From the NCBI GenBank assembly GCA_001898785.1, contig MKVE01000030.1, forward strand, positions 7,721 through 71,720: a stretch of 64,000 nt of DNA, written 5' to 3'. Position numbers and translations under genes: made by a program. The stretch is from Chryseobacterium sp. 36-9 (GTDB lineage: Bacteria > Bacteroidota > Bacteroidia > Flavobacteriales > Weeksellaceae). The notes under the pieces were generated by a model. That model did no database searches. It saw only the letters and a program-made list of their open reading frames with translations, and was not told where the DNA came from. Below, in pieces: positions 40,193 to 48,106 of this stretch (position 1 is the stretch's first letter; each line of letters begins with the position of its first letter).

Positions 40193-40783
40193 ATGAAAAA
40201 AATATTTTTTGGAGCAATTGTAGCCATAGGAGGATTATTCTCGACTGCAAATGCTCAGATACAAGAAGGTAATTGGATGGTTGGAAGTAGCTTAATTTCA
40301 AGTAACTTCGGTCTTAATACAGGAGGTGGTTATAACATTGCTTTACAACCAAAAGCGGCATATTTTATAAAAGATAATGTTGCATTAGGTGGTTATGTTA
40401 ATTTAGGATTTAGTAAGACAACAAGTGGTTCACCATCAAGATTTGATTATGGAGTAGGTGCTTTGGGACGTTATTTTATATCTCCGGGTGAGGCAGGTGT
40501 TGATAATCTTCTTAACCATGGACGTTGGTTTTTTGAGGGTAATGTAGGTGTCGGTGGCGCATCTGTAGAAAATGGCAATTCTACTACCGGATTGGATTTT
40601 GGGGTTGGTCCTGGTTATTCTTATTTTATTACTCCAAATATAGGTGTAGAAGGTCTTGTGAAGTATGTAGGACAAGCAGGCTTTGGAAACGAAGGACTTA
40701 ATTCAGCAATTACTTTCAATGTAGGATTTAGTATTTATTTGCCTACTTCTCATGCTAAGAGAATTGCTAATGAAATGAAATAA
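40193..40783 (+). CDS. Outer-membrane beta-barrel protein
   Basis: 196 residues with a signal peptide (1-22, ANAQ). About eight amphipathic beta strands follow, with Gly/aromatic alternation (GWSLISSNFGLNTGGG-like and FDYGVGALGRYFI). The protein ends in a short charged tail, as in the small OmpA-barrel/OmpW-like family. It is monocistronic: terminators precede and follow it. Its role is unknown. Confidence 0.78.
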   Translation: MKKIFFGAIVAIGGLFSTANAQIQEGNWMVGSSLISSNFGLNTGGGYNIALQPKAAYFIKDNVALGGYVNLGFSKTTSGSPSRFDYGVGALGRYFISPGEAGVDNLLNHGRWFFEGNVGVGGASVENGNSTTGLDFGVGPGYSYFITPNIGVEGLVKYVGQAGFGNEGLNSAITFNVGFSIYLPTSHAKRIANEMK

Positions 40784-40807
40784 TAACTATATTTGATAGA
40801 TAAATAT

Positions 40808-40831
40808 AACCGGCTTTAGGTCGGTTTTTTT
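40808..40831 (+). terminator. Terminator after the beta-barrel gene
   Basis: AACCGGC and GTCGGTT form a 7-bp stem with one G-T pair around a 5-base loop, followed by a T run. Confidence 0.85.
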
Positions 40832-40847
40832 ATTAAAAGAAACGATT

Positions 40848-41717
40848 ATGGAATATTTACATACAGTTTATGCAGTATTGCAAAGATGGTATATTAGTTT
40901 TGCTGAATTAACGCCAAGATTGGTTGTTGGGATTTTAGTATTTTTATTTTTCCTTACTACAAGTACATATCTCAGTCGCTGGTCTGTAAAATTATTTCAC
41001 AACCTTTTTCCAAAAACCAAAAATGATTCTGTAGTTACACTGATTACGGTGTTCAAATTCTTAATCATTCTCATGGGGACCTTTATAGCTTTGGAGATTA
41101 TGGGATTCAGTGGGTTTTTTCTCAAGTTCTTAGGAAGTTTGGGTGTTGCTGGGGTAATTGCCGGGGTTGCATTGAAGGATTTGGTATCAAGTATGTTTTC
41201 CGGAATGCTGGTTGGTATTGATAAATCGTTTAAAATTGGTGATTATGTGACAATTGGAGGGAATTCCGGAACAGTTCAGGATATTGGATTATTGACCACA
41301 AAACTGATTACTGACGATGGTAAAAAAGTTTATATACCCAATCAGGTTATTTTTAATGCGCCATTCTTTAACATTACGGCTTCTCCTCAGCGAAGAATCA
41401 TCATGGATTTTGAGATCCCTATTGGTGAAGATATTACCAAGGCCAAGCAGGCTGTTCTTGATGAGATAAAATCTTTGGAGCATGTAGATAAAACCGATTC
41501 AGTTAATGTTATTTTCACATCTGCAAAGCAGGGAATGTTTACAATGCAGGTTAATTTTTGGCTGGAAATAGGTGCCGACTTTGGACAGCTGAAGAGCCAG
41601 GCAATTATGAAAATCAATGAAAGACTTGCAGAAGAAGGTATTAGTCTTGTAACCCCAACAAGCATAAATATTACTAATACTGAGAATCTTTCTGAAAATA
41701 AAACAACGCAACAATAA
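40848..41717 (+). CDS. Small-conductance mechanosensitive channel, MscS family
   Basis: 289 residues. Three TM helices lie in 1-105, of which the pore helix carries the Gly/Ala pattern FLGSLGVAGVIAGVALKDLVSSMFSGMLVG. The beta domain has FKIGDYVTIGGNSGTVQDIGLLTTKL and VYIPNQVIFNAPFFN. The C-terminal alpha/beta domain ends near residue 275. It releases solutes on hypo-osmotic shock. It is single-gene, with its own terminator, and is the last chromosomal gene before the mobile element. Confidence 0.93.
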   Translation: MEYLHTVYAVLQRWYISFAELTPRLVVGILVFLFFLTTSTYLSRWSVKLFHNLFPKTKNDSVVTLITVFKFLIILMGTFIALEIMGFSGFFLKFLGSLGVAGVIAGVALKDLVSSMFSGMLVGIDKSFKIGDYVTIGGNSGTVQDIGLLTTKLITDDGKKVYIPNQVIFNAPFFNITASPQRRIIMDFEIPIGEDITKAKQAVLDEIKSLEHVDKTDSVNVIFTSAKQGMFTMQVNFWLEIGADFGQLKSQAIMKINERLAEEGISLVTPTSINITNTENLSENKTTQQ

Positions 41718-41720
41718 TAA

Positions 41721-41750
41721 AAAAGCCGATCCATTGGATCGGCTTTTTTA
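41721..41750 (+). terminator. mscS terminator
   Basis: AAAAGCCGATCC, a 3-base loop and GGATCGGCTTTT form a perfect 12-bp stem running into T residues. Confidence 0.92.
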
Positions 41751-41821
41751 TTTTAAAGTTTTTAGGTAAAAGCTGTATCGGCTGAATACTAAGCTTTTAT
41801 AAGGATAATCAAAGAAGTTAG

Positions 41822-41837
41822 GTAACGATTTGGTAAC
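41822..41837 (+). repeat. Left-end paired GTAAC motif (possible integrase arm site)
   Basis: GTAACGATTTGGTAAC contains two GTAAC units 11 bases apart. Nearly the same arrangement occurs at the right end (56137-56152) in the same orientation. Arm-type binding sites for the integrase are the likely explanation. Confidence 0.45.
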
Positions 41838-41864
41838 GGTGCTTATTGCTTTGCTTTTCAACGT

Positions 41865-41882
41865 GTTTCCGTTAGCTCATAG
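41865..41882 (-). repeat. Left-end copy of a short inverted end motif
   Basis: Read on the minus strand this is CTATGAGCTAACGGAAAC. The plus strand at 56053-56070 reads CTATGTGAGCTACGGAAC, so the two element ends share an imperfect inverted repeat. Confidence 0.4.
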
Positions 41883-42010
41883 CAAATATACAAAATTTAA
41901 GTTTTGATGTTAACTATCTAAATAATTATAAAAAACTTCTAAATATCAAAATGATTAATCTTCACTTTTAGCTGGTATTATCGAATGGCATATTTACTCC
42001 AATTTAGAAA

Positions 42011-43768
42011 CTACGTCCTAAATCCAATACTCGGTCTATCATTAGTGTTACTACTTTCTCCTTCCATTTTTGCTTTAATTACTAAATAGTTGTTTAACTC
42101 CTGCAAAGAGATTGATGGTTTATTGTTTCGGATTGTCTCCAAAACAACGGTTTTTGTAATTCGTGTATTTTCTTTCAATGCTTTTCGTGATGCTTCATCG
42201 CATAGAAATTTGATATCACTTGAGACATAGTTTTCGGTTGCTTTGGCTAATTCTTCGTAATTCAAACCAATTTCTGTCGGACGCTTTTTTAAGTACAATT
42301 CAAACATCAATTTACGGGCTTCAAAATCAGGTGGTGGCAAGTAAATATGTTTATCCAATCTCCCTGAACGCAAAATTGCTGGGTCAATAGCATTTGGTCT
42401 ATTAGTAGCACCAACAATAAAAATCCCGTCTTCTCCGCAATTATTCATCTGTGCTAAAAATTCATTGACTGCACTTGTGTTCATATGACTGATGTTGGAT
42501 GTGTCCCGACTAGGTACAAGTGCATCCAATTCGTCTATAAAAATTATACTCGGTGCGTTCTGCCTTGCTTCATCAAATAAATTCTTGATGTTTTCCTGTG
42601 AAGCATTGACGAATTTACTTTGAATGTCTGACGGTTTTATCTGGTAAAAATTAAATCCAATTTCTTCTGACATTTTCTCAGCAAAAAAAGTTTTACCGCA
42701 ACCAGGCGGACCATACAATAACATTCCGTTAGGAATAGTTAAACCATATTCTGCATATCGTTCTTTATCGTTCAAGGCGTCTATTACGTCTAATTGTATA
42801 GTGTCTTTCAATTCTTGCATTCCTGCAATTGCTGAAAATCCTTTGCCTTTTTTCTTTTCTTTTGGCTGAATTTTTGTGGTTTTTTCTTCTGGAATTGAAA
42901 ATTCAATTTCTAATTCTCCGTTTAATGTTTGAATAAATTCTTTTACAGACTTGAAACGGTTCCCCGCTTTTGATTGCAATGCTTTTCGGATTATGCTCTG
43001 CGTTTCTTCGTCTATTTTATCCGAAAATTTTAAAGGTTTTTTGCGTTCGTCTAAAATAACTTCCTCTAATTGTATTTTGTCAGATTTGTATTTGGATATT
43101 TCTACAAAGTAAGGCGGTAAACCTGTCAATAAATGGAAATATAAAGCACCGACCGAATAAATATCGCTTTGAGCAGAAAATACTTTATTAAACGTTTCAG
43201 TAGCTGTGTAAAACAAATTCAAACCATCTTTCAAAAAATCTTTGTTGGATTGTTGCAGAAAACGAGCATAACCAAAATCTATGATTTTAGGAATGGCGAT
43301 CTTACCTGATAAATCCAGCATTATATTTTGGTTGGTAATATCGTTATGAATGATTTGTTTGTTGTGCAGATAATTCAAACCATTTAAAACACTCAAAATG
43401 ATACTTTTTGCTTCATACGGATTGAGTGTATTTTCACGTTTCATTCTGTCGGCTAAAGTTTCTCCACTTACAAAATCCAAAACTACATAAGCATATTTAT
43501 GGCTGTCAATAATAGCATTTCCGCTATTGTTGTACTTTACCAAATTGGGATGCTTGATTTGTTTTAGCATTTCGATTTCCAAAATCTCCCCACTTTCCGT
43601 AAACTGTGTACGATGCAATTTTGCGAAGTCAAAAAGTTTTAGAAATTTGGTTGCTTTCGCTTCATTTTGTGCACGATAGGTCTCGGCATAACTTCCTTTT
43701 TTCAGAAAGAAGCTAACTGAATATTTATTGTCAATAGTTTGACCTTTGGATAATACGGATTTACTCAT
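42011..43768 (-). CDS. Ser/Thr protein kinase-AAA+ ATPase fusion
   Basis: 585 residues. The kinase domain covers about 15-285: Gly-rich loop FLKKGSYAET, candidate ATP Lys near 44, HPNLVKY, catalytic loop HNDITNQN (141-148, with HRD replaced by HND), DFG at 164-166 and SDIYSVGALYFHLLTG. A Lys-rich linker (about 295-310) leads to a Cdc48/FtsH/spastin-type AAA+ module: Walker A GPPGCGKT (353-360), Walker B IIFIDE (408-413), sensor Asn in GATNRP, and Arg fingers in LRSGRLD (467 and 470). All catalytic residues seem present. It probably phosphorylates partners and remodels proteins. It is the last gene of the six-gene leftward operon, with its ATG overlapping the upstream stop (ATGA). No TM segment is present. 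Confidence 0.88.
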   Translation of the reverse strand: MSKSVLSKGQTIDNKYSVSFFLKKGSYAETYRAQNEAKATKFLKLFDFAKLHRTQFTESGEILEIEMLKQIKHPNLVKYNNSGNAIIDSHKYAYVVLDFVSGETLADRMKRENTLNPYEAKSIILSVLNGLNYLHNKQIIHNDITNQNIMLDLSGKIAIPKIIDFGYARFLQQSNKDFLKDGLNLFYTATETFNKVFSAQSDIYSVGALYFHLLTGLPPYFVEISKYKSDKIQLEEVILDERKKPLKFSDKIDEETQSIIRKALQSKAGNRFKSVKEFIQTLNGELEIEFSIPEEKTTKIQPKEKKKGKGFSAIAGMQELKDTIQLDVIDALNDKERYAEYGLTIPNGMLLYGPPGCGKTFFAEKMSEEIGFNFYQIKPSDIQSKFVNASQENIKNLFDEARQNAPSIIFIDELDALVPSRDTSNISHMNTSAVNEFLAQMNNCGEDGIFIVGATNRPNAIDPAILRSGRLDKHIYLPPPDFEARKLMFELYLKKRPTEIGLNYEELAKATENYVSSDIKFLCDEASRKALKENTRITKTVVLETIRNNKPSISLQELNNYLVIKAKMEGESSNTNDRPSIGFRT

Positions 43769-44055
43769 TTTTTATTTTTTTTCGCCAAACTTACCAACAA
43801 TCCAACGCCAACAATCACATCTACAATATTCCACAATTCTCGTCCTAATGCAATTTTGAAAAATGGTTGAAATAGCAATGCTAATGCTCCATAGATAAAC
43901 ATTTCAGTTTGTCTACTTTGTTGATTAGCTTGATAAGCCAACACGCCAAAACCAATTAACGCTATAAAACGAACCAGTTGATAATAACCATAAGGCATAT
44001 CCAAAAGGCAACCAAACATTAAAACCGCTAAGCCTATTTTTATGATTTTTTCCAT
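43765..44055 (-). CDS. Small three-helix membrane protein (DUF6804-like)
   Basis: 96 residues from the ATG at 44055, one base after the lipoprotein stop; a longer frame from 44103 would overlap that gene and adds a polar lead. Three to four hydrophobic stretches and the phrase MPYGYYQLVRFIALIGFGVLAYQA are reminiscent of the small DUF6804 membrane family; that match is from memory. The stop overlaps the kinase-AAA start, so translation is coupled. The role is unknown; it could anchor or regulate the complex at the inner membrane. Confidence 0.65.
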   Translation of the reverse strand: MEKIIKIGLAVLMFGCLLDMPYGYYQLVRFIALIGFGVLAYQANQQSRQTEMFIYGALALLFQPFFKIALGRELWNIVDVIVGVGLLVSLAKKNKK

Positions 44056-44056
44056 T

Positions 44057-44698
44057 CTATAATGCTTCTTCGGGATTGCTTGGGCGAGTACTGAAATTTC
44101 CATTTTGTTGTAAAATCAATTCGTATTCTAACACATTATTATAAAGCGATTGTGGTTCGTCTTTCCCAAAATCTTCATTTGTAATGAATCCACCTTTTAT
44201 TTCGCCACCTTTCATCTCCTTTTCAGGATTCCAACCTTTTCCATAATAGAAAAAAGCTTGATAAGTACCATTTGGGAAAGAGAAAGTATAACCGTCACCT
44301 GCTTGAATAAAAGCGTGTCTTACAACTTTGTCATTTTTCTTGATAATTACTAAAACATCTGAATTGCTTGTTCGTACCTTTATTTGCGAACATCCATAAT
44401 CGCTACAAGTAGAGTTACTTCCATAATATCTGGAATAAGGAGTTGAACCAGTAAGCAAAGAATTAGAAATATACATATCGTAAAGTTCTTTTTCTTTTCG
44501 TTCTTTTTCTAGTTGAGCCTCTCTTTCTATACGGTCGGCTTCTTCTTGTTCAATGCGTACTTTTTCTAAACGAATAGCTTCCGCTTTTTCTGTTTCATTT
44601 TGCTTTTGCTCGAATTCAATACGCTCTTTTCTTGCTTGTTTCGATTCGCAAGAAGTTAAAAGAGCAACAATTAAAAAGATAGTTAATAGTTTTTTCAT
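44057..44698 (-). CDS. Lipoprotein with charged coiled coil
   Basis: 213 residues. The signal sequence ends with the lipobox LLTSC (Cys at about 17). Residues 20-72 are a highly charged Glu/Lys/Arg helix, likely a coiled coil. A C-terminal beta-rich domain (about 90-205) has DVLVIIKKNDKVVRHAFIQAGDG and aromatic FFYYGKGWNP. The two Cys in TCSDYGC may form a disulphide. It would face the periplasm, so the operon spans cytoplasm and envelope. It starts 11 bases after the Hsp70 stop. The family is not recognised. Confidence 0.7.
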   Translation of the reverse strand: MKKLLTIFLIVALLTSCESKQARKERIEFEQKQNETEKAEAIRLEKVRIEQEEADRIEREAQLEKERKEKELYDMYISNSLLTGSTPYSRYYGSNSTCSDYGCSQIKVRTSNSDVLVIIKKNDKVVRHAFIQAGDGYTFSFPNGTYQAFFYYGKGWNPEKEMKGGEIKGGFITNEDFGKDEPQSLYNNVLEYELILQQNGNFSTRPSNPEEAL

Positions 44699-44709
44699 AG
44701 TTTAGAATG

Positions 44710-47193
44710 TTAGCCCACCAAAATACCATCGCCATCACTAGGTCTTTCTGTAACCGGTAATAAATTAATTAACTCAATTACAATCGGATGCAAATCATCT
44801 GTATTTGGGTTTTCACCGATTTGTTGTAAACCTTCGTTCAATAATTGTCTTGCCCTGTGACTATCCGTCCAATGGAATTGTGAGAAATTCTGATTATGCT
44901 GTCTGATGAAACTAATAAGTTGATATACTAATGTCATTTGGAAAAATACTGAATGGATTTCCTCTGCCAATGTCTTACCTAATTTGATATCTTGTGATTT
45001 CAAAACCTCTTCCAATTGGTTTCGCAATTGATTTACAACTTGAGTAGATTGGTCGTTTCCTAAATCTTTATTGGCTTTCTCTAATCTATAAAATTCCTCT
45101 TTAAGCTCTTCTTCTAATTTTGGCCATTCTGCATCGCTCTCCAATTTATCAATAGTTTGAGCTACTTTTTGTAGTTCAGACCTTGCCTCCAATCTGCCTG
45201 ATTCTGTTTTGTTTGATTCAAATATTTTTTCAACTCTTTCTAAATCATCATTTATTTCGTTTCTTTTATTTTCATCAATCGTGTCAGATACTTCTCTATA
45301 ATTGGCTTTTACTTCTTGAATCTGTCTTTCTAACCATTCTGGTTTTACATCAGATTCATTTGATCCAACTTCAAATGGAAATTCAAAATCTATATCAATA
45401 AAACTTGCTACTCCTGTCATTATATTTGACCTGTCAATATCAATTTTAAGATTTATAATACTTCCTTCGGGCAATAGTGCTGGTAAATCATTTCCAGAAA
45501 TTTTGATTGTAGAAACGTGATTATTTATTACAGGCTTAGTGTTGGGCTCACCTTGATATATCGGTATTTCAATAGTATCATCCATTCCTGGTCTGATTTG
45601 TTTTTGTGTTTTCAAATCGTTGTAAATTCCAAATGATGGTAAAGTTTTATTCTTCTCTAAACCAATCAGTGGTTTTATAATATTCTTTCCTGTTACTTTG
45701 TCCATTACTTCTATACAAATAGCGTGAGGTAATGGTGCTCCGCCTGGTACAGATCCTTCTCTTATATCAAATAACTTAGGTTCGCAATCTAATCTGTTTC
45801 CTTTTTCATCGTAAGCTATAATTTCAAAGCCGTTATTATTTCCCTCAACCAGTTGTAATTCTATGACTTCTCCTATCTCATTTAGCTCAACTCTTTCACT
45901 CTTGAAAGCTTCATCTGTTCTTGAAATTTCAATAAAAACTGTTTTGTCTTTTTGATTTTCTCTTAATTTCAACGTAACATAAGTTTCTGTTCCTACAACC
46001 ATTGATTCATAATCAACTTTCAATTGAACTACAGAATTATCAATGCTATTATTGTCGCTTTCTACAGGATTGTTAATTGAAGAAGCATAAATTGCAGCAC
46101 CTTGTGCAACAACAGTCATCGGGTCAATACTTGTGTTTGGCGTTTTGATTTGCTCGGTAATCATTTCTCTTACAATAGGCGAAAGCGTTGGTCCTCCAAC
46201 TAAAATCAGTTCATCTAATTTACCTCCATCCAAGTTGTTTCTTTGTAATAATGTCTTACAGTAATCAATAGCTTTTTGGATAAATGGACTTATTATTTCT
46301 TTGAGTTTTGCTCGGGTAATAGTCAATTCGATTTCAAATTCTTCCCCGTTGTCATCTTCTCCATATTCATCATAAAGATTGGTCAGTATCGAATATTCTT
46401 CTTTGTAGGACAATTGATTTTTAGCATCCTCTGCTAAGGGCTTCCACATCTCTTTAAAAGCATTGAACCTCGCTGTAACTTCTAAAATAGAATCGATTGT
46501 ATATTTATTTTTTAGGTATGGAATAAATATTTCGTTCACGATTGCTTCATCTAGATTTTTTCCACCTAAAAAATTATCTCCTTCTGTATCTATTACTTTG
46601 ATGATTCCATCAGAGACTTTTACGAGTGCGGAATCAAATGTACCTCCTCCAAAATCGAACACTAACCAATATCCATTTTTGTTTGAAGATGAAACACCAT
46701 AAGCAATAGCAGCTGCGTAAGGCTCTTGCACCAATTCTACATATTCAATTCCTGCTAATTCAGCAGCTTTTTTCGTGGCGTTAATTTGATTCATTTCAAA
46801 TGCCGCTGGAATTGTTATAATTGCCGATTTTACATTTTCGGTATCTACAAAAGACTTTAATCTTTTCAATACTTCTGATGAAAGATCTTCCGAAGACAAT
46901 TCAATGCCTTTATCTGTTGTATAGACTTCGGAATTACCCATAGTTCTTTTGAATTCTATGAATATATTTGATTTGAAGTCCGATTCGTTAAATGCTTTCT
47001 TCTTATCTTTAGGAAGCTGGCCGTAAGCTTTATCACCAACGAGGCTACTCTTAGGTGTAACAAGCACACAAGATGGTAATGTGTCTCTTTGTGTGTCCGT
47101 TCTGAATAGTTTAGGTTTACCATTATCTATTACAGCAATTGCTGAATTGGTAGTTCCCAAGTCAATGCCGAAATCTATTTTTAATCTTGCCAT
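44710..47193 (-). CDS. Hsp70-family ATPase, divergent
   Basis: 827 residues, compared with about 640 for DnaK. The nucleotide-binding domain is intact: phosphate-1 DFGIDLGTTNSAIAV (about 7-21), ITIPAAFEMNQINATKKAAELAG, phosphate-2 VFDFGGGTFD (178-187) and adenosine LVGGPTLSPIVREM (331-344). The region after 390 is only loosely DnaK-like: a beta domain to about 640, then about 150 residues of charged helices and coiled coil, ending without an EEVD-type tail. It is thus closer to accessory Hsp70s than to housekeeping DnaK. It lies between the GrpE-like and lipoprotein genes in one operon, so a dedicated co-chaperone set is likely. The client is unknown. Confidence 0.92.
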   Translation of the reverse strand: MARLKIDFGIDLGTTNSAIAVIDNGKPKLFRTDTQRDTLPSCVLVTPKSSLVGDKAYGQLPKDKKKAFNESDFKSNIFIEFKRTMGNSEVYTTDKGIELSSEDLSSEVLKRLKSFVDTENVKSAIITIPAAFEMNQINATKKAAELAGIEYVELVQEPYAAAIAYGVSSSNKNGYWLVFDFGGGTFDSALVKVSDGIIKVIDTEGDNFLGGKNLDEAIVNEIFIPYLKNKYTIDSILEVTARFNAFKEMWKPLAEDAKNQLSYKEEYSILTNLYDEYGEDDNGEEFEIELTITRAKLKEIISPFIQKAIDYCKTLLQRNNLDGGKLDELILVGGPTLSPIVREMITEQIKTPNTSIDPMTVVAQGAAIYASSINNPVESDNNSIDNSVVQLKVDYESMVVGTETYVTLKLRENQKDKTVFIEISRTDEAFKSERVELNEIGEVIELQLVEGNNNGFEIIAYDEKGNRLDCEPKLFDIREGSVPGGAPLPHAICIEVMDKVTGKNIIKPLIGLEKNKTLPSFGIYNDLKTQKQIRPGMDDTIEIPIYQGEPNTKPVINNHVSTIKISGNDLPALLPEGSIINLKIDIDRSNIMTGVASFIDIDFEFPFEVGSNESDVKPEWLERQIQEVKANYREVSDTIDENKRNEINDDLERVEKIFESNKTESGRLEARSELQKVAQTIDKLESDAEWPKLEEELKEEFYRLEKANKDLGNDQSTQVVNQLRNQLEEVLKSQDIKLGKTLAEEIHSVFFQMTLVYQLISFIRQHNQNFSQFHWTDSHRARQLLNEGLQQIGENPNTDDLHPIVIELINLLPVTERPSDGDGILVG

Positions 47194-47206
47194 TTTTTAA
47201 TCAGTT

Positions 47207-48106
47207 TTATTCGTTAAAGGCAACAATTACCTTTGCTGCTTGTATCATTTTGTGGTTATAATTAACTTGGGGTTTTATAATGCGTTTTATGACTTGTTTT
47301 CCTTGTTCAATATTTTCATCAAATTCTAAAGTTGCAACCATATTAAGCCCTTGACTATAAGGTTGACCCATCAGAACAGGAATTTCGTATCCATACGCTT
47401 TTAAATTGTCCAAAATGGATTCAGAATATTTTTTTAGATGTTTATATCCTCTTATTTCTTTATCCATTACTTCCAGATTCATTAAAATTCGAGTTACTTC
47501 ATCAGCTACTTTAAGCACTAAAGAATGGTCTTTTTCGTCCGCTTCTTTGGTTGGAGCTTTTTCCTCTTGTTTTAACTTCAACTGTGATTCCAAAACTTCT
47601 ACCAGTTTGCTGTCCAATTTGATGCTTTCTTCTTCCAAAGCTGTTTTTGTGTTTTTTATTTGAGTTTCCACATCGGTTTTGCTGTTAGCAATACGTTTTC
47701 CTAATAGCCAATAGATAACTCCGCCTAAAAGTAATGTTGCCAATGTCGCAATTATCCAGTACAGCCGATTTTTACTAACATCTTGATCTAATTTAGAAAT
47801 GCTGTCTTTAGCAGAAGTTTCTGTCTGTTGGATTTTTGTACCCAAATCGTCTGCAATCGATTTAATATTTTCAACATTTTGACCTGTCTCCGTTTTAAGG
47901 CTGTCAATTTGTTTTTCTTGATTTGCAGTTTTTGAAGAAAGATTCTCCAATTCTGTTTTTTGCTGATTGATTACAGATTGTTGATTGTTTAATTTTTGTT
48001 TTAAAACAGAAATCTCCTGCTGTTGCTTTTGGAGTTCTGTATTTTGTTCTTGTGCAAAAAGTGTTGTTGCACAAAATAGTATTGGAATGAGTAGAGTTTT
48101 TTTCAT
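47207..48106 (-). CDS. Membrane-anchored coiled-coil protein with GrpE-like C-terminus
   Basis: 299 residues. A cleavable-type N-terminal signal (1-18, FAQ) is followed by a long Gln/Lys-rich coiled coil (about 20-110), one TM helix (about 115-135), a second coiled coil (140-185) and a C-terminal domain at 195-297. That domain follows the GrpE pattern: long helix, then GYEIPVLMGQPYSQGLNMV, EFDENIEQGKQVIKRIIKP and QAAKVIVAF, comparable to GrpE's hinge, beta domain and final strand. A nucleotide-exchange role for the adjacent Hsp70 is inferred. The topology would place the coiled coil in the periplasm and the GrpE-like part in the cytoplasm. The start abuts the upstream stop. Confidence 0.72.
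   Translation of the reverse strand: MKKTLLIPILFCATTLFAQEQNTELQKQQQEISVLKQKLNNQQSVINQQKTELENLSSKTANQEKQIDSLKTETGQNVENIKSIADDLGTKIQQTETSAKDSISKLDQDVSKNRLYWIIATLATLLLGGVIYWLLGKRIANSKTDVETQIKNTKTALEEESIKLDSKLVEVLESQLKLKQEEKAPTKEADEKDHSLVLKVADEVTRILMNLEVMDKEIRGYKHLKKYSESILDNLKAYGYEIPVLMGQPYSQGLNMVATLEFDENIEQGKQVIKRIIKPQVNYNHKMIQAAKVIVAFNE

Noticed and set aside
41882-41891. GCAAATATAC (complement GTATATTTGC) as a CTnDOT-type core site
   Set aside because: Its orientation is opposite to the candidate at 56154-56163, and TATATTTG is also the ordinary -7 promoter motif, so it is not decisive.
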